Assembly (NCBI GenBank): GCA_930367215.1
Contig: OV884056.1
Span: forward strand, 89,043,285 to 89,107,284
Direction: 5' to 3'
Length of the DNA stretch: 64,000 nucleotides
From: Pollenia angustigena
Taxonomy: Eukaryota; Arthropoda; Insecta; Diptera; Polleniidae
Below the pieces are notes generated by a model that saw nothing but the letters and a program-made list of their open reading frames with translations, did not search any database and had not been told where the DNA came from. Positions within the stretch are counted from its first letter, which is position 1; every line of letters begins with the position of its first letter. The translations under genes and the position numbers were made by a program. Shown here piece by piece: positions 22,444-33,054 of the stretch.

Positions 22444-23103
22444 TGTAGGAAGGGAGAATTAATCTTCCTTTCTAGGAGTAAATTTATTGATTTATTGTAG
22501 GGGTACTGTTATGGAGTAAACCCAAGCAAGTCGATTAACGCCTTTGCTGGGTAATACTGTTAATATTTTATTATAGGTAAAGAGTCAGATCGAACTATAA
22601 AAGTCTTAATCTGCCTTCTTTACTTTACAATTTATTTTTCCAAATAAAACTCCGACTTGTGTCTTGTTAGTTCAAGCGTTCATCAGGGAATGATTTTATT
22701 TAAAAAAATGTTTTTAAAGTACAATGTCAAACTCAAAATAAAATAATCCGTTAATCGTTTTACATATGTATAAATAAGAATTGAGTATTTTTAAAACAAA
22801 AAAAAAAAATGAGTGCCAATAATATGTACTGCATTAGTAAGAACAAGGTATATTTATAAAACAATCAGATCAACATATTTTGCAAGAGTGTAAAAATGAG
22901 AAACAATAAAATTGAGTCAAATAATAAAGCAGATAAAACAAAAGTAAATTAATAACTTGCACTCATGTAAATAAATGAACAAATAACAGGCAAATATGTT
23001 AACATATATGTAAATGGCTGAATTCTTTAGTTTTAATTGTATAAAATATTTGATGATAATAAAATGTGAAAGGATTATTAATATAAAATATTGATCCGCT
23101 ACA
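22444..23103 (-). repeat. 3' LTR of the Gypsy element
   Basis: 660 bp, aligned base for base with the other LTR with one visible mismatch (...GATGATAAT... against ...GATGATATT...). Confidence 0.95.
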
Positions 23104-23115
23104 CACTCCCCCTCT
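23104..23115 (-). promoter_or_regulatory. Polypurine tract
   Basis: On the minus strand it reads AGAGGGGGAGTG, directly before the 3' LTR. It would prime plus-strand DNA synthesis. Confidence 0.85.
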
Positions 23116-23145
23116 GGCTCAGAAATCGTCCCGATGATGTGACAG

Positions 23146-25140
23146 CTAATTTCCAAATTGTTTAGGTTGTCTTCTTTTACGTTCGGATCGTCTGATGGAT
23201 GAATGTGTTTTATGATTTTGTGATGTGTGATTGCAATTTGTTGCTGCATTTTCGTCTGGTGGTGCATTATTCTGTTGTATGTTGTCGTTTGTTGTTGAAT
23301 TTATGGCTGGCGGTGCATTATTTTGTTGTATGTTGTCGTTTGTTGTTGAATTTATGGCTCTGTTTGTAGGATTTTTCGGACGTCCTCTACCTCTAATGGC
23401 ATATACAGGATTCTCAGCATTTCCTTTGTAAATTGTGACATCGGAGGCGTGGTATGTCGATAAAGGGATATCAGGTTTATTCACGTCTGCCACAGTGTAA
23501 CATGATGAACCCTTTTTATTTATTACGATATATGGGCCATCACGGCGTGGTACAAATTTTGAAGTCAAATTATTGTCTTTCCTGCTTAATATATGTGTAG
23601 AGATTAGTACTTTATCTCCAATTTTTATATCTTGTTGAGGTTTTCGTTTTCGATCAGCATACAATTTATTTTTATCCTGCATTTTCTCTTCTGATTCTTT
23701 AGCAAGTTTAAGGTCATCAGCAAGACGTAGTAAATGCGGCGTTATCTGTGGTATAAAATTTTCAGCTTTGACGATTGCTTTTAAGTCATTTTGAACTTCT
23801 ATTGGTGTTCTGAGCTCCCGACCAAAAGTAAGATATGCGGAAGAATATCCGGTTGTTGCACACTTAACTGTATTTATGGCAAATCTTATTGAGGGTAACT
23901 TTAAGTCCCAAGTTGTATGGTCTTTGCCGACACATATAGACAGTTGCAGTTTAAGGTCTCTGTTTTTCCGTTCCACAGGATTAGCCTCTGGGTGATAAAC
24001 AGGGGTAAAAGATTGCCGAATTCCAAGACAATAGGTCAACTTTTGCATTACAGCCGATATAAATTGGGTTCCATTATCTGAATGGAGGCGTCGGGGTATA
24101 CCATACCTAAGAAATACTTCATTTAACAGCGTAAGAGCACAATTTTGAGCGGACGCTATTTTTAGTGGAAACAATTCTGTCCATCGACTACATAAATCCT
24201 CTACAATTAGAATCCATTGATTACCTTGAGGTGTAGTTGGTAGTGGGCCAAATAAATCGACAGCTACAATTTCGAATCTACGATTGCTGCAGACAGTTTG
24301 AAGAAGACCAGCCGGTTTCATATTTGTCGGTTTGTACCGTTTACATTCAATGCAAGATTTTACATAATCTGTTATCTCAGATCTCATTTTTGGCCAATAA
24401 TAGTGTGGAGTTATACGACTTATAGTTTTATCGATTCCGTAATGACCAGCAATAGGGCTATCGTGATAATTGAAAAGAATCATGCTACGCATTGAATTAG
24501 GTACTACGAGTTGTCCATTTTCTGATTCTTCGGACGAACAAAATCTATAGAGGACACCGTCTAACATCATATATCCTCTACTGGTATATCTTATGACATT
24601 TTCGTCATTATTTTCAAAAGATTGTATAATCGCTTTTATATCTGGATCTTCCATTTGAGCATTTCTAAAATCCGTAGCTCCTTTTCGAGGAAAATCAATA
24701 TATAATGACATACAATCACATGTTATGTCTTTGTGGGTTTCTATTGGACATGGGGGTCTTGACAGGGTATCTGCTACAATATTTTGACGACCAGGGGTAT
24801 ACTCAAATTTTATATTATAAGTTTGTAGTTGTAATGCCCATCTTGCAAGACGACCTGTTGGGCTTTTTAAACTAAACAACCATTTAAGGGGCTGATGATC
24901 AGTTAAAACTAACACTTCGGAACCCTCTATATAACCTCTGAACTTTGAAACGGCCCAAACAACTGCTAAAGCTTCTCTTTCTGTTGTGGAGTAGTTTCTT
25001 TCTGCCGGAACTAATAAACGACTAGCGAACTCAATAGGGTGTTCTGCTTCCTTCTCCCCCTGGAGTAAAACAGCTCCAATTGCATAGTTGCTGGCATCTG
25101 TTTTTAACACAAAAGGTAGAGTTTCATTAACTTGCTGCAA
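23146..25140 (-). pseudogene. RNase H and integrase part of pol
   Basis: 664 codons in the frame one base away from the previous part. RNase H: FVLKTDASNYAIGAVLL (Asp 15), TTEREALAVVWA (Glu 57), LVLTDHQPLKWL (Asp 81). Integrase zinc site: HDSPIAGHYG and CIECKRYK. Core: VAVDLFGPL (Asp 295), LHSDNGTQF (Asp 355), NPVERKNRDL (Glu 390). The C-terminal tail carries an exact direct repeat of an 18-19-residue Asn/Gln-rich stretch beginning AINSTTNDNIQQNNAPP. The catalytic residues are all present. Confidence 0.9.
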
Positions 25141-25171
25141 GATAGGAGGTGATGTTAATGCTCTTTTTAAC

Positions 25172-27349
25172 TCATTGACGGCATTTTGTTCTTTTTCTGT
25201 CCATTTCCAAATTGAATTTTTTTTTTGTTAACTCAGATAATGGTTTTGATATGTTTGCGAACATAGGTATAAAACGTCTATACCATGAACAGGTTTGTAG
25301 AAACGATAAGACTTCTTTTGGATTCCTTGGATTTGGTCGCATCAATATTGCATTCGTTTTTTCGGGATCTGCCTTCAAACCATCAATTGTAAGAATGTGA
25401 CCCAAATATTTAACTTCCGGTTTACAAAAAAAACATTTTTCTCTACGCAAATGAAATCCAAAATTCTTGAGCCTCTTAAACGTTTGTGTGAGGTCCGCAA
25501 TATGGGTTACTAAATCCTTTGAGCAAATAATTATATCATCAAGGTAGGCTAAAATTAAAATATTTGGAAGTCCAGTTCGAAATTTGTCGATTAACCTTTG
25601 AAAGGTTGCCGGGGCATTTTTCAGCCCAAATGGCATGCGATTGAAAACAAAAATTCCAAATGGTGTTGTAAATGCTGTTTTCTCTTTATCTTTTTCTGCT
25701 ACTTTTATTTGCCAGTATCCAGAACGCAAGTCTAGTGTAGACATAAATGGAGTTGCTTTAGCTGAGTGTAGTAGGTCATCAATGCGAGGTAGTGGATATG
25801 TATCGGTGGTAGTGATGGCATTTAAACGACGATAATCGACACATAATCTTACTGAACCATCTTTTTTGGGTATTAATACCACCGGAAACGCCCAGGGGGA
25901 TTCCATCTCCTTTATTACTCCCTTTTGCAACATACTCTCAAGTTCTTCTTTTAATAACATTTTCATTTTCGGTGAAATCCTATATGGTGGGTTTGAAATT
26001 GGGTCATGTGAATTAGTTTTGATGTAGTGTTCTACATGGGGAATTGGTGTTTCAATATCATCAAATATTTCTTTTTCAGAAATTATTAGATTTTCTAACA
26101 TCTCTCTCTCATTATCTGACAAATGAGGAGCTTCATATGGCTGTAATTTAATATCCACTGAATTTAATTCTATTGGTTTGAAGATTTCATCACAATATTC
26201 GCTGTATCTCATTTTTTTTAATGGAGGAAACAAATTTAAATTTTTCGGTGAATCTATGTTTTCAGGAATGGAGCTACCAAAAATCTTCTTTATACCATTA
26301 GGCGAGTACTCATTATTTCCTTTTTCAAACCAAGATAAGAAATCCTTCAGCTCATTTGGCATATAGTTCTCTGAGACTGTTATATTATTCACAATTTGTG
26401 GCTCGCTTATTTCAAATTCAAAACTTTTACACGGTTCATCCTTAAAATGCCAGGTGCGTTGTGCTAAATCCAAAACTATGCCATTTTCTTCAAGGAAATC
26501 TATACCAATCAAAGTTCTGTTGGTGGCTGTAGCTTTTGGTAGACATATAAATTTAATTTTTTTTAAACGATTGCCAATAATAATGTCGACTGTAGTAGAA
26601 TGAACAATTTCATTGTGAGAAACTCCGTCAGCCAAAATAATTTCTGCACATACCTTTTGGAAAATTACACCTTTTTGGATTAACTTTTGATAAAGATAAA
26701 ATCCTGCAACACTAGTTCTAGCTGCGGTGTCAAAAAATGCTTTTCCATTTAAACCTCCAATATTTATTTTAACAACCGGTACATTTCGTCCTACCAAAGA
26801 TGTATGAAGCGAGTTAAAATCCAGTCTTCCTTCTTCGCCACCTATAGTATTTTTGTTACAAGATGGGCAATTCGAGCGATAAAATCCTGCTGTCCCACAT
26901 CCGTAACAACTAAGTTTTGTCTCTTGCTCTTTAACGTGTTTATGCTTTTCTGCCTCAATTTTCTTGAAACAATTTTCAGCTAAATGGTTTTTCTTTCTGC
27001 AGTACGTACATTTTAAAATAGCTTTCGGGTGGTTTCCAGCGGGGTTTTCTTTCTCTATTCTTTCCTGTTTGTTTTCTGAAACAATCTGTTCAACCTCTCT
27101 TGCCTTACTTAATAGGTCTTGAAAATTGGAAATGCTATCCCGAGATATTTTCTCTCTCAATTGAATATTTAGTTGGCCAAATATCATATTGAGCATTGTT
27201 GTTTCTGAGAGTTTTTCAGATAATTGTGCAAACAACCTTCTTTTTCTACATATAAAACTGTCAACAGATTCGAACATTTTCTGTTTTTCCTGGAAAATTT
27301 CATTATAAATACGCCAATCTGGCTTTGGTGGTGCAAAAGCTTTTCTCAA
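25172..27349 (-). pseudogene. gag C-terminus, protease and reverse transcriptase
   Basis: 725 codons, same frame as the gag part upstream (17 further codons precede it up to the stop). Two zinc knuckles: CTYCRKKNHLAENC (about residues 114-127) and CYGCGTAGFYRSNC (148-161), the latter with Phe where His is expected. The protease active site is FFDTAA (Asp 207). The reverse transcriptase has STLDLRSGYWQ (Asp 540), FNRMPFGLKNAPATFQ and AYLDDIIICS (about 601-610). The frame leaves the conserved sequence at a run of ten A (minus strand, about 25217-25226) and stops 14 codons after it. It copies the element RNA into DNA. Confidence 0.9.
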
Positions 27350-27400
27350 TAGCTCAACTGCATCATCAAAAGTTTTAGCCTCATTTTTTACTCCTTGCCA

Positions 27401-27778
27401 CTATGAAGAGGCATAGCCTTCTAACATTAGTGGGAGACTAGTTAAGGCATAAAAATCAGAAATATTTTCTGCTTGTTTGTAAACCAGTATTGTGGCTAGA
27501 AAGTCTTCTACTTTTGTGGAGTTGCGACCACCAGTAAACCTTGCAGTACAACTACTAAAGGTGGACTTTACATCACGTCCCATGGTTAAACCACCTAGGA
27601 GTTCCCTGAACTGAATATCAGTTAAAACCATGTTAACTGGAGCTTGTGATTGATTAGAGCTTAAGGATGAAATATTACTAAGCGTTGCTTGAATTCCGTC
27701 GCCTTTTTGGGCACTACTTAGTGTAGGACGGGGGTCATTTGAACTATCTGTGATAGTATTTCTAGGACTTCGTCTCAT
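27401..27778 (-). pseudogene. gag, N-terminal part, ending at an in-frame amber stop
   Basis: 125 codons from ATG 27778: a Ser/Asn-rich start (MRRSPRNTITDSS) and a capsid-like part (FTGGRNSTKVEDFLATI). The frame stops at TAG 27403-27401 and continues in the same frame with WQGVKNEAKTFDDAVELL into the next open stretch. In related Gypsy gag proteins this site usually has two Trp, so the stop looks like a TGG-to-TAG change (inference). Capsid assembly in the cytoplasm would be the role of the intact protein. Confidence 0.8.
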
Positions 27779-28313
27779 ATTTTCTCTTTTTTTTTTTTAT
27801 TTTAATCTAAGTAAAAATATTCAAATCAATATTGAGACCTTTGTTTTAAACCAAAATTAAGACTTCTTTTAAGAGTAACTGCCAAAAGAGAAATTTAAAG
27901 CCTGTTCATGGATTTCGAACGTCATCGTTCGCATAGAAAATAACATTAAAAACAAAAACAAACTTCGAACAATGTTCGATTTTTGTTTTTGTTTTAAATG
28001 TTATTTTCTATGCGAACGATGACGTTCGATATCGTTAAACAGGCAGTAATTGTATTTTCAAAAGTAGTTAACACGACAACGGGGTCACAATATGCAATGC
28101 AACAAGAATAACAACAACAACGATGATGATGATGATGATGAAATACTATACAATATTACAAACAACAACAATAATAACACCGATGGTGCTGATGAACTGT
28201 ACTGAGCAAAATTATAATGAAAATGCCAACAACAATTATATGATGTGACAATCACACAGGGATTTTCTTTAAATCCTGGCTTATATTCTGCTCGAAGTCC
28301 AATTAAAGATTTT
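27779..28313 (-). other. Leader of the Gypsy element with long hairpin and GAT repeat
   Basis: It holds an inverted repeat with arms of about 46 bp (27915-27960 and 27984-28029; TCGAACGTCATCGTTCGCAT against its complement) and a short outer pair, GCCTGTT/AACAGGC. Nearby is a GATGATGAT run at about 28120-28140. No coding frame. Confidence 0.7.
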
Positions 28314-28325
28314 CGTTGGGCGCCA
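28314..28325 (-). promoter_or_regulatory. Primer binding site, tRNA-Lys type
   Basis: On the minus strand it reads TGGCGCCCAACG, two bases after the 5' LTR. From memory this matches the 3' end of insect tRNA-Lys(CUU); checking requires the tRNA sequence of the host. Confidence 0.85.
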
Positions 28326-28327
28326 GT

Positions 28328-28987
28328 TGTAGGAAGGGAGAATTAATCTTCCTTTCTAGGAGTAAATTTATTGATTTATTGTAGGGGTACTGTTATGGAG
28401 TAAACCCAAGCAAGTCGATTAACGCCTTTGCTGGGTAATACTGTTAATATTTTATTATAGGTAAAGAGTCAGATCGAACTATAAAAGTCTTAATCTGCCT
28501 TCTTTACTTTACAATTTATTTTTCCAAATAAAACTCCGACTTGTGTCTTGTTAGTTCAAGCGTTCATCAGGGAATGATTTTATTTAAAAAAATGTTTTTA
28601 AAGTACAATGTCAAACTCAAAATAAAATAATCCGTTAATCGTTTTACATATGTATAAATAAGAATTGAGTATTTTTAAAACAAAAAAAAAAAATGAGTGC
28701 CAATAATATGTACTGCATTAGTAAGAACAAGGTATATTTATAAAACAATCAGATCAACATATTTTGCAAGAGTGTAAAAATGAGAAACAATAAAATTGAG
28801 TCAAATAATAAAGCAGATAAAACAAAAGTAAATTAATAACTTGCACTCATGTAAATAAATGAACAAATAACAGGCAAATATGTTAACATATATGTAAATG
28901 GCTGAATTCTTTAGTTTTAATTGTATAAAATATTTGATGATATTAAAATGTGAAAGGATTATTAATATAAAATATTGATCCGCTACA
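28328..28987 (-). repeat. 5' LTR of the Gypsy element
   Basis: 660 bp. It begins (minus strand) TGTAGCGG and ends CTTCCTACA, followed by AC and the primer site. It should contain the promoter; I did not identify a certain TATA box. Confidence 0.95.
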
Positions 28988-30810
28988 CACAGAAAAAAAT
29001 CAAGTTAAAAACGTCGAAAACAAGGTTGATTTAAATTTTTTCGGTGGTGATTTTGCTTCATACGGGTTTCATGTTAATTCAACCTGATTTTACAATAACT
29101 GCGAACAACATTTTTTTCTTTTGATATAACTATAATTCATGTTAATTTAACATTGCAGTAAAGTTAGAGCAAAATGTAATTTATATTGAAATAACAATCG
29201 GAATCACGTTGAATGAAAGTTATTTCCAGTTGGAACAACGTGAATTTCATGTAGAATCAAATGGGTTTGAGTGTATTTTAACAGTGTGAAGAAGCTTTAG
29301 ACAACATTTGCATTTATGTAAGAATAATTCAAAACCCTGTAACACATGTTTCACTTATTTTGTATTCTCCTTTGTTAACAAAAGCATCAGCAGAATCGCC
29401 CGATATGGTCATCATTCTACTTTGAAAACTTGATGTACTATTTAAATAAACAATTTTAATTAAAAGAATACGGGAATTGTCTTCTTTTTATAACATATTT
29501 TAAAAGTGAAAATAAAAAATTTACATAATTAAGTAGGTATGCATGTTAATTTAACAAGATAAACTTTTGATTTTAATACAAAACAGGTTTTTATGGGTTC
29601 AATATTGAATCCAGATTTATTTATATTTTAATATTTTTTTTTTTTATTTTTTTAACAGTGAATAATATTAAATAAACGTAATTTAAGGTTATTTTGATAT
29701 TTTTTATTAAAAATTAATATGAAATAATGATAAATTTAAGTAAAGGGCATAATTTTTCTGAAATTTAACATGATTCTCAATCAACATTTTTCCATGTTAA
29801 TTTTACATGGTTATTTTTTTCTGTGTGATGTTAACTAGACGTGATTGAATAAACTATTTGCATTTAGCACGCTAAAGTGAATTAAAATCACATAATCAAG
29901 TTCTCTAGATCGACTTTTTTTAGTTTTTTGCCGAGCAGTGTTAATTAAACTTTAATATTTTTAAAAAGCCTTTTCTGATATTTAAGGAAGCTTAAAGTAA
30001 TATAATTTCAACTATACACGGAAAGAATTATTTACCAATTCACCAGAAAATATGTCTTGAACCACGAAAATTTTGCACTATTCTCGTCCAAGTCAAAAAT
30101 TTCTTATTGTATATAAGCATAAGCAAAAAGTTGTGACTCAAAGCGAACTAAAATTTACTAAAATACAGCTAAACAATTAATTTTAATTCTATAGTTGCTT
30201 AAATCAAGTTTTCTTTGCTTTTTATTTTACAAAATCAGAAGAAAAGCCTAACATTTTTCCATAAAAACGTATAGCACTAGTTAGTTTATAAAAAAAACTT
30301 TGTTTCTTGATTCTATTTTAAAATCAGACTAATATTACATAAATGCTTCTTGAAATTTTTGATCATATACCCAAAACGTGAATTTTTTAATTATGAGAAA
30401 ATGTTTCTTTATTTTAGAAACTTTTACTCAATACGAACAAAATAAGTTAAAATCAGTTTTTTAGTTTTGCATTTTCTTGTTTTAAGAAACGAAATGGATT
30501 TCTTTAGAAAATAAACTTCTTTCCTTGTATAGAATGCTTTTCAGAGTAAAGTATTTTCAAAACGGAAACAAATTTTGGTTTAATGTGTCTTGATTTTAAT
30601 GTATGCAAATAAAAGTACAAGAATGTTGGGTATCAATAAAAGCGCTAATTTAGCGCTCTTTTTAAAAAAAGCGCTAAGGAAAAAATATGCGCCTTTTCGA
30701 CAGTTAAAAAGCGCTTAATCTAGCGCCAAAAGCGCTTAATTGGCAACTCTGAGTTCTACTTGTAACAATATCAAAGTTTAAACAAAAACATCAACAATAA
30801 ACATTGAGTT

Positions 30811-32224
30811 TATCTCTTCTTAAATTCTCCTCTACAATTGATTGGAAATCTTCCAACATAAATTAACCTACTTAAGGAGCGTATAGACGAAATGTTTTTG
30901 TCATCTGACATGTCAAATTTCCCACTGCAAAACACATACATGTCGTGTGTTACCTTTTTAACTTTGCTTCTGTAAAAGTCAGACGCAAAGTCATCTGACA
31001 AAATTTCAATTAGAGCGTGCTCTATTTTCTTCTGACAAACCATCTGACATCAGAAATCTATGCCGGGAAGAAACTGGCAGCGGCGTCAACTATTGAAGGA
31101 ATCATTAGCCGGCTGAAGTTAATATTTTACAATACCAAGATATGTATGCTCATCTCACCATTGAATAGAATTTATGTAAATATATACATAAAAACCGTTT
31201 AATTATAAAATTCTAAATTATTATCTTTAAAATAAAAGAAAAAATTTTAAGATGGCTAAATTATTTTACGGCGCAAATAAATATTTTCGTGGCGGCAGCA
31301 AGTTATTTTGAAACCGAGAACTGCTTTGGTTTCTGCAAAAACAATGCGAAAAAAAAACAGAGACAATGTCAGAAGCAAATTACATGTACATACGTTTGTG
31401 ACCGAAAATTATAAACCTTATGTAAAACAGCAATTATGACAGACATGAACAATTACATGTGACTTGAAAATTTGACATGTCAGATGACAAATACATGTCG
31501 TGTACGGGCGCCTTTATCTCTTCTTAAATTCTCCTCTACAATTGATTGGAAATCTTCCAACATAAATTAACCTACTTAAGGAGCGTATAGACGAAATGTT
31601 TTTGTCATCTGACATGTCAAATTTCCCACTGCAAAACACATACATGTCGTGTGTTACCTTTTTAACTTTGCTTCTGTAAAAGTCAGCCGCAAGTCATCTG
31701 ACAAAATTTCAATAAGAGCGTGCTCTATTTTCTTCTGACAAACCATCTGACATCAGAAATCTATGCCGGGAAGAAACTGGCAGCGGCGTCAACTATTGAC
31801 GGAATCATTAGCCGGCTGAAGTTAATATTTTACAATACCAAGATATGTATGCTCATCTCACCATTGAATATAATTTATGTAAATATATGTATACATAAAA
31901 ACCGTTTCATTATAAAATTCTAAATTGGTATCTTTAAAATAAAAGAAAAAAATGTTAAGATGGCTAAATTATTTTACGGCGCAAATAAATATTTTCGTGG
32001 CGGCAGCAAGCTATTTTGAAACCGAGAACTACTTTGGTTTCTGCAATAACAATGCGAAAAAAAAAACAGAGACAATGTCAGAAGCAAATTACATGTACAT
32101 ACGTTTGTGACCGAAAATTATAAACCTTATGTAAAACAGCAATTTTGACAGACATGAACCATTACATGTGACTTGAAAATTTGACATATCAGATGACAAA
32201 TACATGTCGTGTACGGGCGCCTTT
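30811..32224. repeat. 704-bp tandem duplication containing two copies of MITE H
   Basis: Unit 1 is 30811-31514 and unit 2 is 31515-32224; they are nearly identical, with a handful of substitutions and small indels. Each contains a MITE H core (30876-31511 and 31580-32223) whose ends are AAGGAGCGTATAGACGAAAT and, inverted, AAGGCGCCCGTACACGACAT, with iterated CATCTGACATG motifs. The flanking TTGATTGGAAATCTTCCAAC reappears inverted at about 32242-32261. Confidence 0.8.
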
Positions 32225-32563
32225 ACAACTACAATTTATGTTGGAAGATTTCCAATCAATTGCAGTGGACAATTTTTTCCCGTGAACATTTTTCGCGTTA
32301 ATATTCTCATTTGCATTGCCTTTTTTCATGAGAGTTTTTCATGATCGCAAATATGTGAAAAGGGAAAAAATTACGACGGAAACATTATTCACGATAGGGG
32401 TGAATATAAATTAAAACATGTACGTACATATTGTATTACAAAAGTGCATTTTAAGTCGTCGCAAAGAACAACTGATGTTTAGAATTAAAGTTACATTCTG
32501 TTCGAAAAAATTACCCCCGTTATCACATGCAAGTGCAAGTTCGAAAAACTCAATAAACTCACA

Positions 32564-33054
32564 GGGTACGTTCGTAAATGCAGTTGTTGCGCATAAGTAA
32601 AGTTGAATGTTCGTAAATGCATCACTTGTAAGTAACTTCGCATTACTTTCATATGTCAAAAGTTTTTTTATGCAGTGATGCTGCAGCTCTGCAGCAAATG
32701 TTTGCAATTATTGCATCAGTTAATTTTCTGATGACTTTTAACATAAAAGAAATAGTTTTTTTTCTTTTTTGATGCTTTTTCTTGAAATTTATAAGAAAAC
32801 TATTACTTAAATTAATAAATATTTTCAATAAAATTTGCCATCGCTATTGTTATTAACATGTTTTTTTATTATTTTATGTTCGTTCATAAAACTTTTAAAA
32901 TTTAGCTCGTGTTGAAAAATTCAAACTTTGCACAGCTGTTGTGCAGAAAAAGAGCATCAGCATCACAAGTGTAACTGGTGATCACGCAACAGCAACAAAA
33001 TTTTGCATCACTGCAGCAATGATGCACAGTTTTGATGAATTTACGAACGTACCC
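32564..33054. mobile_element. MITE T, ACA target duplication
   Basis: 491 bp with ends GGGTACGTTCGTAAATGCA and the inverse ATTTACGAACGTACCC, flanked by ACA (32561-32563 and 33055-33057). Inside, GATGCTGCAGCTCTGCAGCA-type motifs recur. Related sequence lies at 41935-42285 and 51147-51353. Confidence 0.75.

Larger units (their letters stand above)
22444..28987 (-). mobile_element. Ty3/Gypsy-type LTR retrotransposon, nearly complete and young
   Basis: 6544 bp, coding on the minus strand. Two 660-bp LTRs (22444-23103 and 28328-28987) begin TGTAGG and end CTACA, and I find only one difference between them (near 23060 and 28944). The 4-bp target duplication is CACA (22440-22443 and 28988-28991). 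Internal order on the minus strand: primer site 28325-28314, leader with a long hairpin, gag, protease, reverse transcriptase, RNase H, integrase, purine tract 23115-23104. No envelope-like frame follows integrase, so nothing suggests an errantivirus. One stop codon and one frame change interrupt the gag-pol frame. Confidence 0.95.
22438..29827. mobile_element. MITE B, copy c, split by the Gypsy element
   Basis: The first six bases (CACACA, 22438-22443) are followed by the LTR retrotransposon. The remainder resumes with a second CACA (28988-28991, the retrotransposon's target duplication) and runs to CTGTGTG at 29827. It sits in family K at AT (22436-22437 and 29828-29829); K1 at 20741-20760 has the empty site. 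Intact copies are 34230-35054 and 35220-36072 (opposite orientation). About 842 bp without the insertion; no protein. Confidence 0.85.
20305..30751. mobile_element. Composite hAT-like insertion (10.4 kb) bounded by family K ends
   Basis: Left end CAGGGTTGTGAACTATTTCC; right end, inverted, CAGAGTTGCCAATTAAGCGC. Identical 8-bp duplications AGTTCTAC lie at 20297-20304 and 30752-30759. Inside are two family K copies in the same orientation. K1 is 20305-21469, cut off at its right. K2 is 22012-22437 plus 29830-30751, complete but interrupted. Both K ends iterate AAAAAGCGCT. The target duplication pairs the left end of K1 with the right end of K2, so the whole block sits in the site as one unit. 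Confidence 0.75.

Noticed and set aside
22917..23267. A separate 116-codon protein on the minus strand
   Set aside because: It overlaps the LTR, purine tract and end of integrase in another frame.
25172..25226. A programmed frameshift between reverse transcriptase and RNase H
   Set aside because: This junction is normally a single frame in Gypsy elements, and the change sits in a plain A homopolymer, where indel error or mutation is more likely.
22444..28987. An errantivirus or other envelope-bearing retrovirus-like element
   Set aside because: The integrase frame ends 31 bp before the purine tract; there is no room for an envelope gene.
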